A DNA stretch of 64,000 nt from Rhabditoides inermis. Its lineage: Eukaryota; Nematoda; Chromadorea; Rhabditida; Rhabditidae. The position numbers and the translations under genes were made by a program. The notes under the pieces were generated by a model. It did not search any database. It was given only the letters and a program-made list of their open reading frames with translations, and had not been told where the DNA came from. The DNA lies in NCBI GenBank assembly GCA_963966185.1, contig CAWZYM010000301.1:1000001-1064000 (forward strand), written 5' to 3'. Positions 44,133 through 58,814 of the stretch are shown here, piece after piece. Position 1 is the first letter of the stretch. Each line of letters opens with the position of its first letter.

Positions 44133-46613
44133 CTAGTCGCAGATGGTCCTGTCTGCCCTGCAGTCTGCGGACTGGGCAGCCATGAACAGCCTGCCGTTGG
44201 GACACATGCACAGCTGATACTGGGGCGCGCCCCGGCCCGACGCCCGAGCCACACCCTCCAGGTAGATGGACGGAGACTCCAGACGGATCTCACCCTCAAC
44301 ATGACACTTGTATGTTGCAGGGTACATGAATATACCAACGATATGTGGGAATGACAATAACATGTCATTATTGTTTCATATAATTCCCTCATATTAGACA
44401 ATGTTCGTTTCAGCTATTTTTATTGATTATTTTGAATTAATAAAACAGAATAGGACGCAAGATGACATCATTCAATATCAACCCATAAATGTGTCACCTG
44501 TTTGCTGGCGATGTTGACATCGAGGAGGGAGTTGACGTGGACCTCTCCAGCACTCGTCAGCAGCTCAATGTCCTGCGCCGCGTCTACCGACACGGAGCGG
44601 GTAGGAGACTCCAGCCTGAAGTCGGAACTTTTAATAACTTTAAACTTTATCACTTGCAATCTTGCAAAACTGTCAACATTGACACTGACCTATCATGGGG
44701 TCATTACGCCAATAATGCGAAACATACAATTCACAATATTCCCAACGTTCACCTCAACGGAGTGTCGGGCTCCGGGCGGACGAACGCCGTCTGGATAGCG
44801 CCCTCGAACACACTGCCGCCGTCGTCTGAAAGAATCATGAAGCATATACAGAGAATTCTTTCATTGAGCACAACAGTGCGAACCTACCGAGAATGCGCAG
44901 GTTCTCCAGTTTGAGTCCGATTTCGTCGGAATCGGCGAAGAAAAGGAGCTTGTTGTCTGCGTCCATGATCTCGAATCTATCACACACCGCAGTGGCCCGA
45001 CCATCCTACAATAATGTTTATAAAGAAATATAAGCCAAAACTAATAAGTTTCAGTTGTTCGTATCGAACACACACCATCACATTGAGAGAATACCTAATT
45101 CTAGAACTTCTACTGTATTCCAATAGACATAGTCGATCATCTACATACAACCAAATCTTCGCCGAAAGAAATGAAACTGGAAAAATATAAGAAACGCACC
45201 TGTGCTAGGCTGAGCCGGGAGGAGACAGCGCCGGAAAGGTTTCTGGCCTGCAAATGCACGCCCCGGAACGAGTCGATCGTGAGAGCCTCATTCTAGGAAA
45301 CGTATATATATATATACAGGTCGAAGCAAGCATATTTCAAACCAATAAATATATCTCAATTAAATTAATTTCAATTTTTTTTTATAAAAATCAATTTTTG
45401 TATTAGCGCGCATGATTGCTAAAACATTGTCAATAGGACACACCAATAACTATAGCACAAAAACACAATTAATTCACTGTACAAGCGTACTTTAAAACGT
45501 ATTTCCTTTTTTTGTATTTCCGTTCAATACCAGTTCAAGATCGTCAGGAAATTCATGTTGTTATCTCACAGTGATACAGTATATTCGGTCAGCAAAAATT
45601 TCATTTGTTATTTCATATTTCTTCCATGAAAAGATTGAAAGTGATTAGCGAGCCCATCCATCTGAATTATATCTGGAAAAAAACAGTGTCTATATTGATA
45701 CATACCTTTGCGGTAGAGAGTTGGGAGAAGTGGACGGGCTTGTCGAACTGTGCTCTGCCCTGCACTCGAATCCCGTTGTCCATGATCTTCAGAGCACCCA
45801 TTCCGTCCTGCAAGACAAATCAATAACGTATACGTTTCAAAAGGAGAACAAAGAAAGAATGCGTTTGGATCAAATGGTTTCGACTCCTGTCATCTGACCG
45901 TTTGAACCACCACCCACCCGGAGTCATCGTCAGCACTACACTTCGAGAAATGATAGCATTATAGAACTACAAATCTTACCGTCGAGAAGTCGAGGACGCT
46001 CATGATCCATACGGTGAGTGCGAGGTTGAGGACGATGACTATGGTGAGGAGGAGGATGAAGATGTACAGACACCGCTTCCGCCAGCCGTAGATGCCCACT
46101 CTGCAAGGAAGTTTGTGCCAGTGATCAAGTACAATCGCTCTTTTGGAAACACCAAAACCAATTCAATAAACTTCATGATATTCATTGCCCAAATATCATT
46201 GTCAATTTGCAGAGAACTCATGAATATCCATAACACCATAACCCACTTGTAGATATCGGCGTCGTTGTGCGGCTTGACGGTGGAGTGTACGATGGTGGTA
46301 TGGCTGTGTGGGGGATAGCCTCCTCCGATCATCCCACTCATGCCCATTCCACCGCCCCCATACGGGGCAGGAGGGATGGAGTGACCGCGAGGGATCGACT
46401 GGCCACGCAACACCTGCGAGTAGTTGCATAGAATCCTCTGTTACTGTATCTAACTATATAATTCGAGAGAGAGGGAGAGAGAGGGAGAGGGAGAGGGAGA
46501 GAGAGAGGAGAGGGGGGGAGAGAGATACTCACATCCATGGTACTTCCGCCCCTGCTCCATACGGGATCGCTATCCTGATAGCCAGTCGGCATCGCGCCCG
46601 GATACCGAGACAT
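44133..46613 (-). CDS. Gamma/delta-sarcoglycan
   Basis: The N-terminus is cytoplasmic and Gly/Pro/His-rich ([19 protein letters not shown], then [19 protein letters not shown]). It precedes [18 protein letters not shown], the sarcoglycan junction with its single membrane helix [18 protein letters not shown]. The extracellular beta-strand repeats follow: [78 protein letters not shown] and [14 protein letters not shown]. The end is Cys-rich ([17 protein letters not shown], then CRADRTICD). This matches the gamma/delta-sarcoglycan family, type II proteins of the dystrophin complex at the muscle membrane. The TAG is at 44133-44135. Confidence 0.93.
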
Positions 46614-47411
46614 TCGACTGTAAACACGAATCTATACGTTACTCTTCATTTGACCATTATTCACCACGCTATCAGACAGATTAAATGAATCAACTCACAA
46701 AAAGTGAACGATTAACTCCTTTTTCTCACTATTTTTTTTCAGAAATTACGATACGTTTCTCAAACAAACTGTGGTACAAAATTAATGGTTGGTGAGAGTT
46801 GGTAATTGGAACCAGTAATTCAAAAATATTCACAAATTACAAATTAAAAAGAGAAAATGCAGGATTCGCCGAGCTGACGGCTGTGTGTTTGATAGTTTCA
46901 CTGCAGCTGTTACAGCTTCCCTCTTCCTCTCCCTTCCCACTTGCCAATGGGTCAACGCGTTCTTACACTTCTCCCCTCCCTCCATCTCCCTCTCCCTCTC
47001 TCACCACACACTCCCTCCTCTCTCTCACCGTCTGCCCCTCTCCGTTACCTCCCTCTCGCCCCTCATTTCTGACAAGCCATCGATAAGCGACGCTCGACCA
47101 CAATCTATCGGGCAAAATGAGGAGAACTGAATTTATTTTTGCTCATTTCGCAGATGCAACACGTGAGAAAGAGGGTCGCCTCACTTCCGGAGCTTTAGGG
47201 AGGGCGAGGGAGAGGGAGAGAGAGGGGGGGGGGGAGATAGAGAGGGAGAGAGAAAGAAAGAGAGAGAGACGGAGAGAGACGGAGAGAGAGAAAGAGAACT
47301 GGCTGCATCAATTCCCCCAAGAGCCTCCTCGACTGTAGAAAAACATGGTCGATGGATGCAGCTTCCTATAAGAAAATAGTAAAAAGCCTGACTCCTCCCA
47401 TTTCCCGAAAT

Positions 47412-47478
<67 letters not shown>

Positions 47479-48540
47479 CATCGGGATCCGCCATCATTTC
47501 GAATTGCCCGCCAGAATAGACAAGAGAGACAGAAAGGGAGGGAGAGGGAGAGAGACGGGCAGAGATATTGGACAGTGTTCTCTGGAGCACATGGGAGAAG
47601 CCTGGTCGGAAAAGGGAAAGGGCAGAGGGAAAGAGCGAGCGAGAGAGAGAGAGAGAGCGAGCGAAAGAGAGAGAGGGGGGGGGGGGAGATGGGAGGAGGC
47701 ACACCACTCTTCCATTACATTACTCGACTGCGCAGCCTCCACTACTCTAACATTAACTGATAAACATGTCAGTTAATAACTCATCGTGCTTCATGACCGT
47801 CGGAGGTGAGTGAAACGTATCCCTCTCGTAAACGTATCCCCAAATGTATCCGCCACTCCTCTTTTTACAATCTTGACCGTTCACCGGACCGGAAAAGCAA
47901 TTATCCAATCGTCGCTTCAGCCATTACCAAATGGGCCGAGTGAGGAGAGAATGGGAGAGAGAGAGGGGGAAGGGAGAGAGAGAGGGGGAAGGGAGAGAGA
48001 GAGAGAATGTGAGAGGGAGACCCCGGATACCGACCGCTCCCATCTATTGTTGTTTACAGCCTCGCAAACACGACATGTTCCCTGCATAGTCAGTGGCCCC
48101 CATTTCCTTTCCATCTCTTTTCCAGAGTTGACAGACTATTGTGACTACTGTTCATAGCTATCCAGTCTACTGCAAATGAGTAGAGAATAGAACAAGTAGT
48201 ATGTTATGTTCAGTGCACAATTGAATATTGATCACTCTATGTGTTCTGGTTCAAATAATCTGTATGTAACGTATAATTATTTAACATGAATTATAACGAT
48301 TAGTTTCACCATTAATACTAATCAATAGTTTGCGAGAAACGTTATGTATGCCAGCATTCTCATATCACACGCGTTCCCATGTCTTCACAACACCGTGAAA
48401 AGTTCAAAGGCCTTATTCATTTCCTCTTTGTGACCTCGTATTTCTTCTCTGAATCACCCATATCTCACACAGTTCGAATGACCATGCGCCTTTCTCACAC
48501 CGCCCGCACAAAGGAGCGTCCTCACCCTCCCCGTCTCTCT

Positions 48541-48597
<57 letters not shown>

Positions 48598-49570
48598 CCT
48601 GCTCCTTCTTCTTGTCCACTTCTACTCCTCTGCACAAGAGCGCATCGATTCTCTACTATGCGCACCCCGTCTATGTGTCTCTTTTGTGCTGGGAGTGTTA
48701 TCATTTCACTATGTTTATCCCCATTTCAACATTTCCTCTATCGACTTCTCTCTCGATGGAATGACTAGAATATGTATGACATGCCCCCGCCAGAAATGCC
48801 ACATTCGAAGGTCGCGTCTGACCGCATTTTCTCACCCGCTCGCCCAATCTACCGCCCATATTGCTTGCGTGATGACCGCATCTTCTCTCCATCATTGCAT
48901 GTTTCTCGTAAACACCCCATTCCCAATCTGGCTTTCATTTTGAGGCAGATTTATGCACAATATGCATTATGGATTCAGAGAAATTCCAGTCTCTCTCTCT
49001 CTCTATCTCTCTCTCTCGACCATGCATACTAATCTGGAGGGTTACTCTCTATCGCACATGGATATTCATCTCTTCTCTTCATTTCTATTTTCGTTCATGA
49101 CCTCGTTCTAACTGTTGTGTATTTCATATGCACAGTTTGGGGAAGCATGTCTAACGTATAGAATATGTATCGTTGGATATTCCTTCTACCTTCCTACCTC
49201 TTCTATGACTCGTTATGAAATATGTAATCACACATTCCCTCCCATACCTCTTCCGTCATGAATCTACGACTAATCGTAGAGTATATTCATCTAGTTGTTA
49301 GATTTGCGTCATGAAATGATACAGGGAACAATCATCTGATAATCCTACTCAATTAATCATATGATTTGACTAAACTACTGCATATCTGAGATTATCAACG
49401 TTTTCAAACGACCGTAAACAAAACAAAACAAAAACTTTTTTCATCCATCCTCATATCCTCGTTCACGTTTCTGATTAGATATACAACTATTGTAATTACT
49501 GTAACGCCAAAACAACAGTGTTTGTAACCCTTTCCCTCGCATTGCAGGCCCTCCCTCCATTCTTGTGAAC
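46614..49570. other. Gene-poor intergenic region with AG/CT microsatellites
   Basis: Nearly 3 kb with no convincing exon on either strand. AG- or CT-rich tracts lie near 46950-47060, 47200-47300, 47410-47475, 47520-47690, 47945-48010 and 48538-48600. The open frames here are low-complexity readings of these tracts. It should contain the divergent promoters of the sarcoglycan and calcyphosin-like genes. Confidence 0.5.
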
Positions 49571-51481
<1,911 letters not shown>

Positions 51482-51968
51482 AAGTTCCGTATATGTTCAG
51501 TGTTCACAATGGTCCGCTAGAGTCTATGGTCTCTTATCCCCCTTCACCTTGTCTCACTATACCACTATCGGTGCTGTGTAGCCGTAACCATGAAACTTTT
51601 CTAGATCAAGTCGTTTTCGAACAACATCGTGTATACAGCTTTATGCCAGTTACATCAGCTCTCTTTTCTCTTTGTACCATACGTATGTAACGATAAACAG
51701 TGTCGATATGTCATCTGTCATCTTTAGGAATGGGAATGAGTGCAAAAGAGAGAAACGCTCGAGTGATGAAATCACACATGTGATCTATTTCTCAACATCC
51801 TCTAGCACTGCATTTTTCAATTCATGCCGATTTTGCAATTCACATCGGCGTTACGCGTTATGAAACGCAAAAGTACTGGAAACAACCGAGTAAATTCAGT
51901 CGTCCAGTCAGAGTTGTTCAATCTGCCGTTTCAGTTATTTGTTTGCCCCTTGACTGTTGGATACTCAG

Positions 51969-52181
51969 AACGGTGGTTGCTACCGGAGCGGTGGTGGTCA
52001 CGGTGGCTTCTGGAGGCGCGGCGTCTCCCCTGGCGGCGGCTGCCCTGAGTGGCGGGACCACGGGGATGATTGGGGCGGTGTCGGGTACCGGAGCCGCCAT
52101 GGCAGGCAGCGTGGGGGGCGGGCAGCGCGATGGGAGCCATCGCCGGGGCCGGCGTCACTGCCTCCAGCGCCGGAGCCTCCG
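51969..52181 (+). other. GC-rich exon-like block, reading frame unresolved
   Basis: A GC-rich block bounded by ACTCAG at its left and CCG|GTATTC at its right looks like an exon among AT-rich DNA. One plus frame reads Gly/Ala-rich hydrophobic sequence (TVVATGAVVVTVASGGAASP), another a Gly/Trp/Cys-rich sequence (NGGCYRSGGGHGGFWRRG). The frame cannot be settled, and no neighbouring exons or start codon were found. It may be part of a Gly-rich secreted protein gene or a remnant. Confidence 0.3.
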
Positions 52182-52851
52182 GTATTCTATCAACATGCTT
52201 CCAGTTCGAAATGTGGTTTCGACGACATTTCTCGTTTCACAAGACGTGGCGCAAACTGCCTACGCCCTCTCATAGCTCATTCATGCAGGTCAAAGAAAAC
52301 GGCCCTTTTTGGGAAGATCCAGGTAGTCATTGTTCTGTAATCGCTCTCATACAGATTTACATGTCTTCACTGTTGAGTGATGCCTTTCAGATAAACTTTG
52401 ACTAGATGACGCCATAAAGTGTTAACACCTGCGTGACCCCGGTGCTAACGCTTTTCTTGTGACTGCGGAGGCATACTGCAGGTCTGTCATGAGAAAGTAG
52501 CTTCCGTAAGTATGAATTGAATTTCACTATAATTTTTGATGTCATTGTTCTCCGTTGTTTTTCCTCGTCCCCTCCCCGCAGTCGTCTTCGAACGTCTGCT
52601 CACTCATCATCGCATCACTCACAATACAAGTTTTTTTTTGTTGTTAAAATGTATCTTTATTCCCAACATGATTGCTCTTCACCAAAATCTTTTAGTAGCA
52701 TGGACTACTTGCTAGAAACACAATAAAACATTGTATATGCGATATAAATATTCTCACGAAAATCATCACGATTACACAGCTGTACAGATTCACATCGGTC
52801 AGTCTACGCAAACAGACTGGACAAGCCGCCGCCGGACGCTCCATTCCCGTT

Positions 52852-53647
52852 CTAGTATCCACCACCGTAGTTGCTACCGTAGCCAGAACCACCATATCCC
52901 GAGCTACCGTAGCCCGAGCTACCGTAGCCCGAGTTACCGTACCCCGAGTTGCTGTAGTCAGAGTTCCCGTAGCCCGAGCTGCTATAGCCAGAGCTCCCGT
53001 AGCTGTCGTAGTAGTTGTTGTTGTTGTTGGAGTAGCCGCTAGTTTGCTGCTGGTTGGATTTGAGTGTGAGTGAGAATGAGAGTGAGATAAAAAAATAGAC
53101 TATCAGAACGGTGACATGAGAAGAAAGAAGAAAGCAGTGAACAATATGAACATTTTGGATGGATTACGGTTACATGAATTGTTTGAAAAAAGCAAATTGA
53201 AAAGGACAAGGGCAAACATAGGAAGGATAGGCTGAGGGCTACACACCTGGCGCCCGCAAGGCAGCCGTCGGCGTAGCCTCGCGAGTAGCCGTTCTGGTAC
53301 TCGGTCGTACACGAGCACGAGGCAGCCACCTGCTGTTGATGCTGCTGGCCACCGCCACCGCTATTGTAGCCGTTGCTCTGCAAGTACATATGCATTTAGA
53401 ACTTGTTCAACCATCCCTTCTCTCTGGTTCTGCGGGGCATTGGCGCAAGCTGACACACTGTTTTCTCATCTACCACACAGCGCGCAGCTTTTTCTGTGAG
53501 TGGTCATTTTTTGGAGCTGTCTTCATTCTCTCCGAAGCACAAATCACATTTCTTTTCTCTTTCTGTGTTAATTATGTCACTTACCGCACCGTATACGTGG
53601 GCCATCGCTGCGCCGGCGAAGACTGCGTAGAGACAGAAGCGTAGCAT
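52852..53647 (-). CDS. Gly/Tyr-rich secreted protein with GYGSS repeats
   Basis: Exon 1 (ATG at 53647) encodes the signal peptide MLRFCLYAVFAGAAMAHVYG. Exon 2, near 53381-53249, reads SNGYNSGGGGQQHQQQVAAS, then CSCTTEYQNGYSRGYADGC. The last exon, from about 53040 to the TAG at 52852-52854, encodes an Asn run (SNNNNNYYDSYG) and at least seven GYGSS/GYGNS-type pentapeptide repeats ending SNYGGGY. Small nematode proteins with YGG-type repeats include antimicrobial caenacin/NLP peptides and cuticle-associated proteins. The Cys-containing middle is unlike caenacins, so the role is unknown. Exon-end phases around the second intron were not fully checked. Confidence 0.75.
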
Positions 53648-53934
53648 TGTTGTGTGTTATCTACGATCACCATTCGCCTGGTTTTATAGTCATTCACTCT
53701 CTGGCTCTCGGCTGCTCCGGATCTCCGGATGCACTAGGTGCTATCATTTGCAATCATGTGCATTCCGAAAGACGACTGTTTTCTCCAAATCGAACGATTC
53801 TTCATTTGTTTGCTGCCCTCCCGGGTGTCGGTTGTTGGTGTCGGTTGTAATCAAAGAGTACAGGTACAGCAGGTTGACTTTGTGTCTTTGTGTTGTTCTG
53901 CTAACTTTCTATTGAGATCAGAGACTTTCATTAA

Positions 53935-54173
53935 GAAGGTTCTAAGATGAAATTTGACTCAAATTATGGGTCGAAGAAGGGTAAATTTTCCATTTTTGCC
54001 TCAAGTTTCTCGCTGTTGGACTGGGGGCCACGTTTTGAAACTGAGCCCAAACTTTGACCATACTTTACCCACGCCTGAAACTTTGCCCAAGAGAGTACGG
54101 GGCGCTGAAGAGAATTAGACGGAAAGGGTGGGGGTGGGTAAAGTTTTGCACAAAATGCATCTTAGAACCTCCC
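53935..54173. mobile_element. TTAA-flanked MITE (piggyBac-like), 239 bp
   Basis: The left end GAAGGTTCTAAGATG and right end CATCTTAGAACCTCCC form a 13-bp perfect inverted repeat (AGGTTCTAAGATG) next to the termini. TTAA flanks both ends (53931-53934 and 54174-54177). The interior has no coding sense. Confidence 0.78.
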
Positions 54174-54874
54174 TTAAGAAGAACATAGGACGTTGTAGGT
54201 ACTTTAGAGTTTCGCACGTCGGCAAAGTGTTTGATTTTGCGCTACTTATTGTTTTGGATTATCGGTTATTATGGCCAGTCACTTAGAACACTGTTGTAAT
54301 TTGCTGATGACCAGATCTGCAAAAGAGTACTGAGTACTGTGAATCTGTCATTGATAACTGCGATTGCAGGTTCGAACAATAACAAAATCAAACATCACTG
54401 AAACCGTATGTAATTGACACGCTAAACTGAATGATATAACTGTTGGAAAAAAACATATAAATGCGCATCACGATCAGAAAATGCGCCGCCTACCTGTCTC
54501 TTTTCTCACTGTTGGAGAGAGAATAAGAAAATAGAGCGCGCAGACCGGGTCACGGGCTTACTATCGGTGATCACATGTATTTATTAAAGTAGTTTCGTAA
54601 ACACATGATTTCATCGCGAAACTTTGCATTTCAAGAAAAAAACTGTAAGTATCTTTTTCTCGAACTTTCAATCTTGAGACATCATTACATTTTCTGAAAG
54701 CTCTGAACTCTGAACCTATGTTTAATCAACGTTGTCTATGATGAGTGTGTGTATTCAGCGCGTGCTGAACCCGGGACTCGACAACATCCTCTTTGTTTCG
54801 CAAAAAGACAACGTGACAAACAGGAAGTAGCAGATTCTCATTTATGCGTCTATATACTATATTTTCTTGATGAA

Positions 54875-55376
54875 AGGCACAGCGGCGACTTAAATCTGCC
54901 ACTACCTAATTATTATTCACGTTATATATCATTGTTATTGTGCGTAGTTGCTACAGAATCTGTAAATAAAAATAAAGTGTTGCTAGAAATGTTTCACCTG
55001 CCCTTACTTACCGTGTGGCAGAGTGGCAGTGTTAAAGGATGTATCCGGACAATGTATTTTTCCCTGACCTTCAGGATGGGGTCGCTTTCGTTCTCTTCAA
55101 TGAGAACTAGTTTTGAAGTTCTGTTTGCGCAGACAAATTGGTAAAAAAATTGGTGTTGCAACATAAAAATACAAACAATTTTTCCACGTTTAGACAATTT
55201 CAAAAGAAGGTTTCATTAACGTGGTGGGACCAATTTTGAGTTTGAAATAAAATGTTGCAACATCGCAACATTTTGAAGCAACGGATAATCGTTGTTCTTT
55301 CTCACAGATCGATTGAGATTTGGTTAATATGATTCTTTCGAACATTCCAATTAAAAAATAAGTCGCCAATGTACCT
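54875..55376. mobile_element. Probable degenerate TTAA-type MITE, about 500 bp
   Basis: AGGCACAGCGGCGACTTA at the left and the reverse complement of the right end, AGGTACATTGGCGACTTA, agree at 15 of 18 bases. TTAA flanks the right end (55377-55380). The left flank is TGAA, one change from TTAA. The interior holds only chance open frames. It is older or more degraded than the other TTAA elements. Confidence 0.55.
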
Positions 55377-55377
55377 T

Positions 55378-55381
<4 letters not shown>

Positions 55382-55416
<35 letters not shown>

Positions 55417-55469
55417 CTCTCTTTCTCTCTCTATCTTTCTGTCTCTCTCTCTGTCTCGGTCCTTCTAGA

Positions 55470-55520
<51 letters not shown>
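55382..55520. repeat. (CT)n followed by (GA)n: long inverted microsatellite
   Basis: About 70 bases of CT repeat, a 20-base unique spacer (CTCGGTCCTTCTAGAGTAA), then about 48 bases of GA repeat. The two halves are self-complementary and could form a long hairpin. Confidence 0.9.
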
Positions 55521-55526
<6 letters not shown>

Positions 55527-56563
55527 TGAAGAGAAAGGAACGCAGTTTCTCTCTTTTTCTCACTTTTATATCATTTGAATATTTTAGTTTGAAAAAGTTG
55601 CATTATATAATGTAGATCTGCTGCTTCTTTTTCTTCTCATTTATCTCCAATCTCGGGATAATGACACGAACTTTCTCGTTGACGTTTGAACAGTACGAAA
55701 AGAACAATGAAAAACTCGAAATTGTTCCGTGATCGACGCGATAGTTTCCAATGACCACCGCAGTTTATCATGATAAAAACATGTGAATGAAAACGTGATA
55801 ACTGATTTTCACTCATCAATGTTTTTTTCACAAAGTGTTATTCTTCGTTTACTTGGGGCAAAGCGATGGGTGGCGGGGATATTGCTAGGCAGTCTGAGTT
55901 TTAGTTGAGTGCCATCGAGAAAAGACATTTATGAGTAATCCACGTCTCCATCTTGACGATTTGCGAGGCGCTGTAGTGTCGTAAAAGACGTGGATGAAAG
56001 AAAAAAGGTAGCGTTTTTTTTTCAATTTACGTCAATCGCTCCGTAAACTGTTCAACATCAAGTCAAGACTGCGATCTCTGTCAAAAACTCATGACTGTGA
56101 CGTCACATTCGACCGTTTTTTTTTCTTCTTATTTTTGTCATTTCTATGCCACGACTACGAGTGATCTATACTCGTCGCGAAACGGTCGCCACTGAACGAC
56201 ATGCTACTCACTCTTGCACTTTCATGAACTTTTGTTATCACACATCACACGTGCTAATAACTTGCTGTAAAACGGATCTGAACCCGTGAGCTCAACTCAT
56301 ATAGCACGTGATTCGTTTTCGACTAATTTTTTTGTTTATTTTTTCTACAATTAACAGAGTAAGACGCAATGGACATCGTGGTGGGACCACGTTTGTGTTC
56401 GTAAAAAGTCTTGCAGTAAGAAAGTAGCAGAATAGAAAGTTAGGTTGATCACGACCCGGTCGTAGTTCTCTCTGTCTCGGTCTTTCTAGAGTAAAAAAAG
56501 AGAGTGAGAGAAAGAGAGAGAGAGATGCAATGAGGAGAAGGGAACGCAGTTTCTCTCTTTTTA
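55446..56563. repeat. Direct repeat pair about 1.02 kb apart
   Basis: 55446-55560 and 56468-56563 share CTGTCTCGGTC(C/T)TTCTAGAG, a GA tract, then ATGCAATGA(A/G)GAGAA(A/G)GGA and ACGCAGTTTCTCTCTTTTT. They may be ends or fragments of a mobile element. The intervening kilobase has no recognised coding sequence. Confidence 0.65.
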
Positions 56564-56574
56564 TGTTTTGGGAC

Positions 56575-56614
56575 GACGTTCACTTGCTAGAAGCGACGTT
56601 CACTTGCTAGAAGC
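56575..56614. repeat. Perfect 20-bp tandem duplication
   Basis: GACGTTCACTTGCTAGAAGC occurs twice back to back. Confidence 0.95.
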
Positions 56615-57358
56615 GTTCTCTCTCTGTCTGCGCCCTCCACTGATCGCCTTATGTCTCTTCTCTCTCTCTCTCCTCTCTTTTTTCTTTTGAAAGAATGAAC
56701 GGGAGTATTGAATGAACAGCAACCAGGAAGAGATGTTTATAATAAACACAATTCTTTCTGCAATAACGAGAAATGATCACAGCAGCAACAATAGGCTTCG
56801 GCTGGTCGTTTCCGATTCCAGTTCACTGCCGGTCACCCGCCCGACTCAATCAGATGACAGAATACAGTAGGTAGCCAATTCCCGCACTATCTAATTAGTG
56901 ATTAGCGGCGGATGACTTCTTTTTATTCCGGAAGCAAAGCCGGTATCACTCACTCAAGCACAATCGCCTCTTCCGGTCTCTCGGCTGACGCGAGGATACT
57001 GTAGCCTACAGTATCTGCGAGTGCAGTACATCTCACAATTGAATTAAAATTTGACCTGTCCAGTTCCGGTGACACTGGTTTTATTACGGGCAACTGATTT
57101 GCCCACCCACGTACGTCGTTCCCCGCGGTTGCGCTTCCTGGAGGCGGACAACGGCAAGGCAAGGCGTCGTGACTTGCGTGCTCACCATCGTTCTCATTAA
57201 ACTAGGTTGGTTTAACAATGTTTATTGTTGGTTCTGTAGACTATTTGTTAGTCGATCCTTGTGACCTGGTACGTGTACATACTGAAATTCTCAGAACTAG
57301 GGTGAAGAGACTCGTAATTAATCGTAAAGTGATGTTGTTATAATGGTGTTATAGGGTC

Positions 57359-58166
57359 GACAGCGCTTCGCTGCACGTTTGCAATGGCAATGGTCGTCCA
57401 GCCAAGTCCGACCGTCTTAACAGGTACGCCATTTCAGTTCCACTTATCACATCTTGGGCGCCGAGTCGGTCATGTTCATGAACCAGACCTATGACCTGAC
57501 TACTCTACTATAAGCCAGCCTCTCCAGTCTGTGCGTTTCAGGTGGCTCTTATCCCGGCCCATCGCGAGAAGATTCTTCAACTAGTGACGATTGGGGTGAG
57601 GGTGAAATACGTTGAGTACGGTAAGTGAAGTTCGAGTATTTCCGTTCCGTGTTCTTGAAATAAACAAAATTATTGAAATTGTGTTGTTGTTGTTGTTTTG
57701 TTTTGACTGCGTTATGGTTCTACGACCATGTGATATCTATTGGAGTTGTTTACGGTTTACTTGTAACCGTGTAGTGTGATAGGCCAACGTGTTCCGGGCA
57801 CATCGCACTTCCACATGTGCTATCCGAAATGCGCAAAAAAGGTTGGTGTTACTTGATTGGTTATTGTCCCATTATTGTCTCATGAATCATAGTTATTGTC
57901 TCATGAATCATACATTATAGCAGCGCTCTGACTGATGAGATGGAGAGGAAGACCGAGGACGCGTTCCGCATCGGAGGAGGAAGAGAGCGAGGGAGAGAGA
58001 GGGAAGAAGGGACAGGAAACCACCGCGACTCGCTCCTCGAGGTATACACACAACCAGAGTACATCCTCAGTTTATTACACATGCGTATGATTACGAAATT
58101 ACGATTTGTCATTCAAATTTGATCCTACAGGACGCACTTCCGAGTGGATGGGCAGAGGCGGGATAG
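57359..58166 (+). CDS. Unresolved small gene, exons only partly placed
   Basis: Several exon-like pieces bounded by AG and GT lie in order on the plus strand: VDSASLHVCNGNGRPAKSDR (57359-57420), VALIPAHREKILQLVTIGVR with VKYVEY (from 57541), QRVPGTSHFHMCYPKCAKK (about 57784-57840), SALTDEMERKTEDAFRIGGG (about 57923-58041), and a last piece, DALPSGWAEAG, ending TAG at 58164-58166. The step from CAKK to SALTDE is not in phase with the sites I see, and the start is not located. AATAAA at 58247-58252 supports a plus-strand gene ending here. No family recognised. Confidence 0.35.
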
Positions 58167-58246
58167 AACTGTAGGTTGTCTTGTTCTCTTAATTTTTTAT
58201 TTATTTGATGTATTCGATATGTAATGATTTAGTTACAATACGATGT

Positions 58247-58252
58247 AATAAA
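58247..58252 (+). terminator. AATAAA polyadenylation signal
   Basis: Lies about 80 bases after the proposed stop codon of the unresolved small gene. Confidence 0.45.
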
Positions 58253-58592
58253 GTGTTTGACCATTTTGGTGCCTTTTTGTGCATGATGGCGGCAAGAACA
58301 TTGGCATGGTGGAATGTTGATAGCTGTTGCATGTTGATAGCTTCATGGAGTGTGTTCGAAAGTGTTCACAACTCAGAAGAACGCATTTCGGATTAGAACG
58401 TTTCGATCAGAGGAGGAAGAGAAACGAGAGAGGTGGAACTGACACTGAGGAAGGACAGGAAAGTGAGACGGTGGAGACGATGACCTGGATCTCGAATGGT
58501 TGTGTGAAATTGTTATGAAATGAATATAATTGGGTATAGACTGAGGACGAACTCTAATTATGACTCTGACAACCGTCGATGAGAAGCGAGCG

Positions 58593-58634
<42 letters not shown>

Positions 58635-58814
58635 GGATAGAGAACTCGCGTGAATAGTCTGATACGTTTTGGATTGAGAGCAAGTTTGAGAGAAGTGGAA
58701 CCAGTTTGAAAGTGTGAAATATTTCATGAATGATCTCATACATCACTTTTCGCTTTTCCTATTGTTCATAATCAAATTTTGATCATGGTTGCTATAAAAA
58801 AGAAGCGAAAATAC

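Larger units (their letters stand above)
53648..57350. other. Repeat-rich region without convincing genes
   Basis: About 3.7 kb containing two TTAA-flanked elements, a large (CT)n/(GA)n inverted repeat, a direct repeat pair and a 20-bp tandem duplication (listed separately). Otherwise I recognised no exon or RNA gene. Confidence 0.45.

Noticed and set aside
47117..47776. Arg/Glu-rich or Ser/Leu-rich open frames on both strands
   Set aside because: Microsatellite artefacts with no start context, splice sites or non-repetitive coding sense.
56270..56330. tRNA-like box B on the minus strand (GGGTTCAGATCC)
   Set aside because: No matching box A at the right spacing and no cloverleaf stems.
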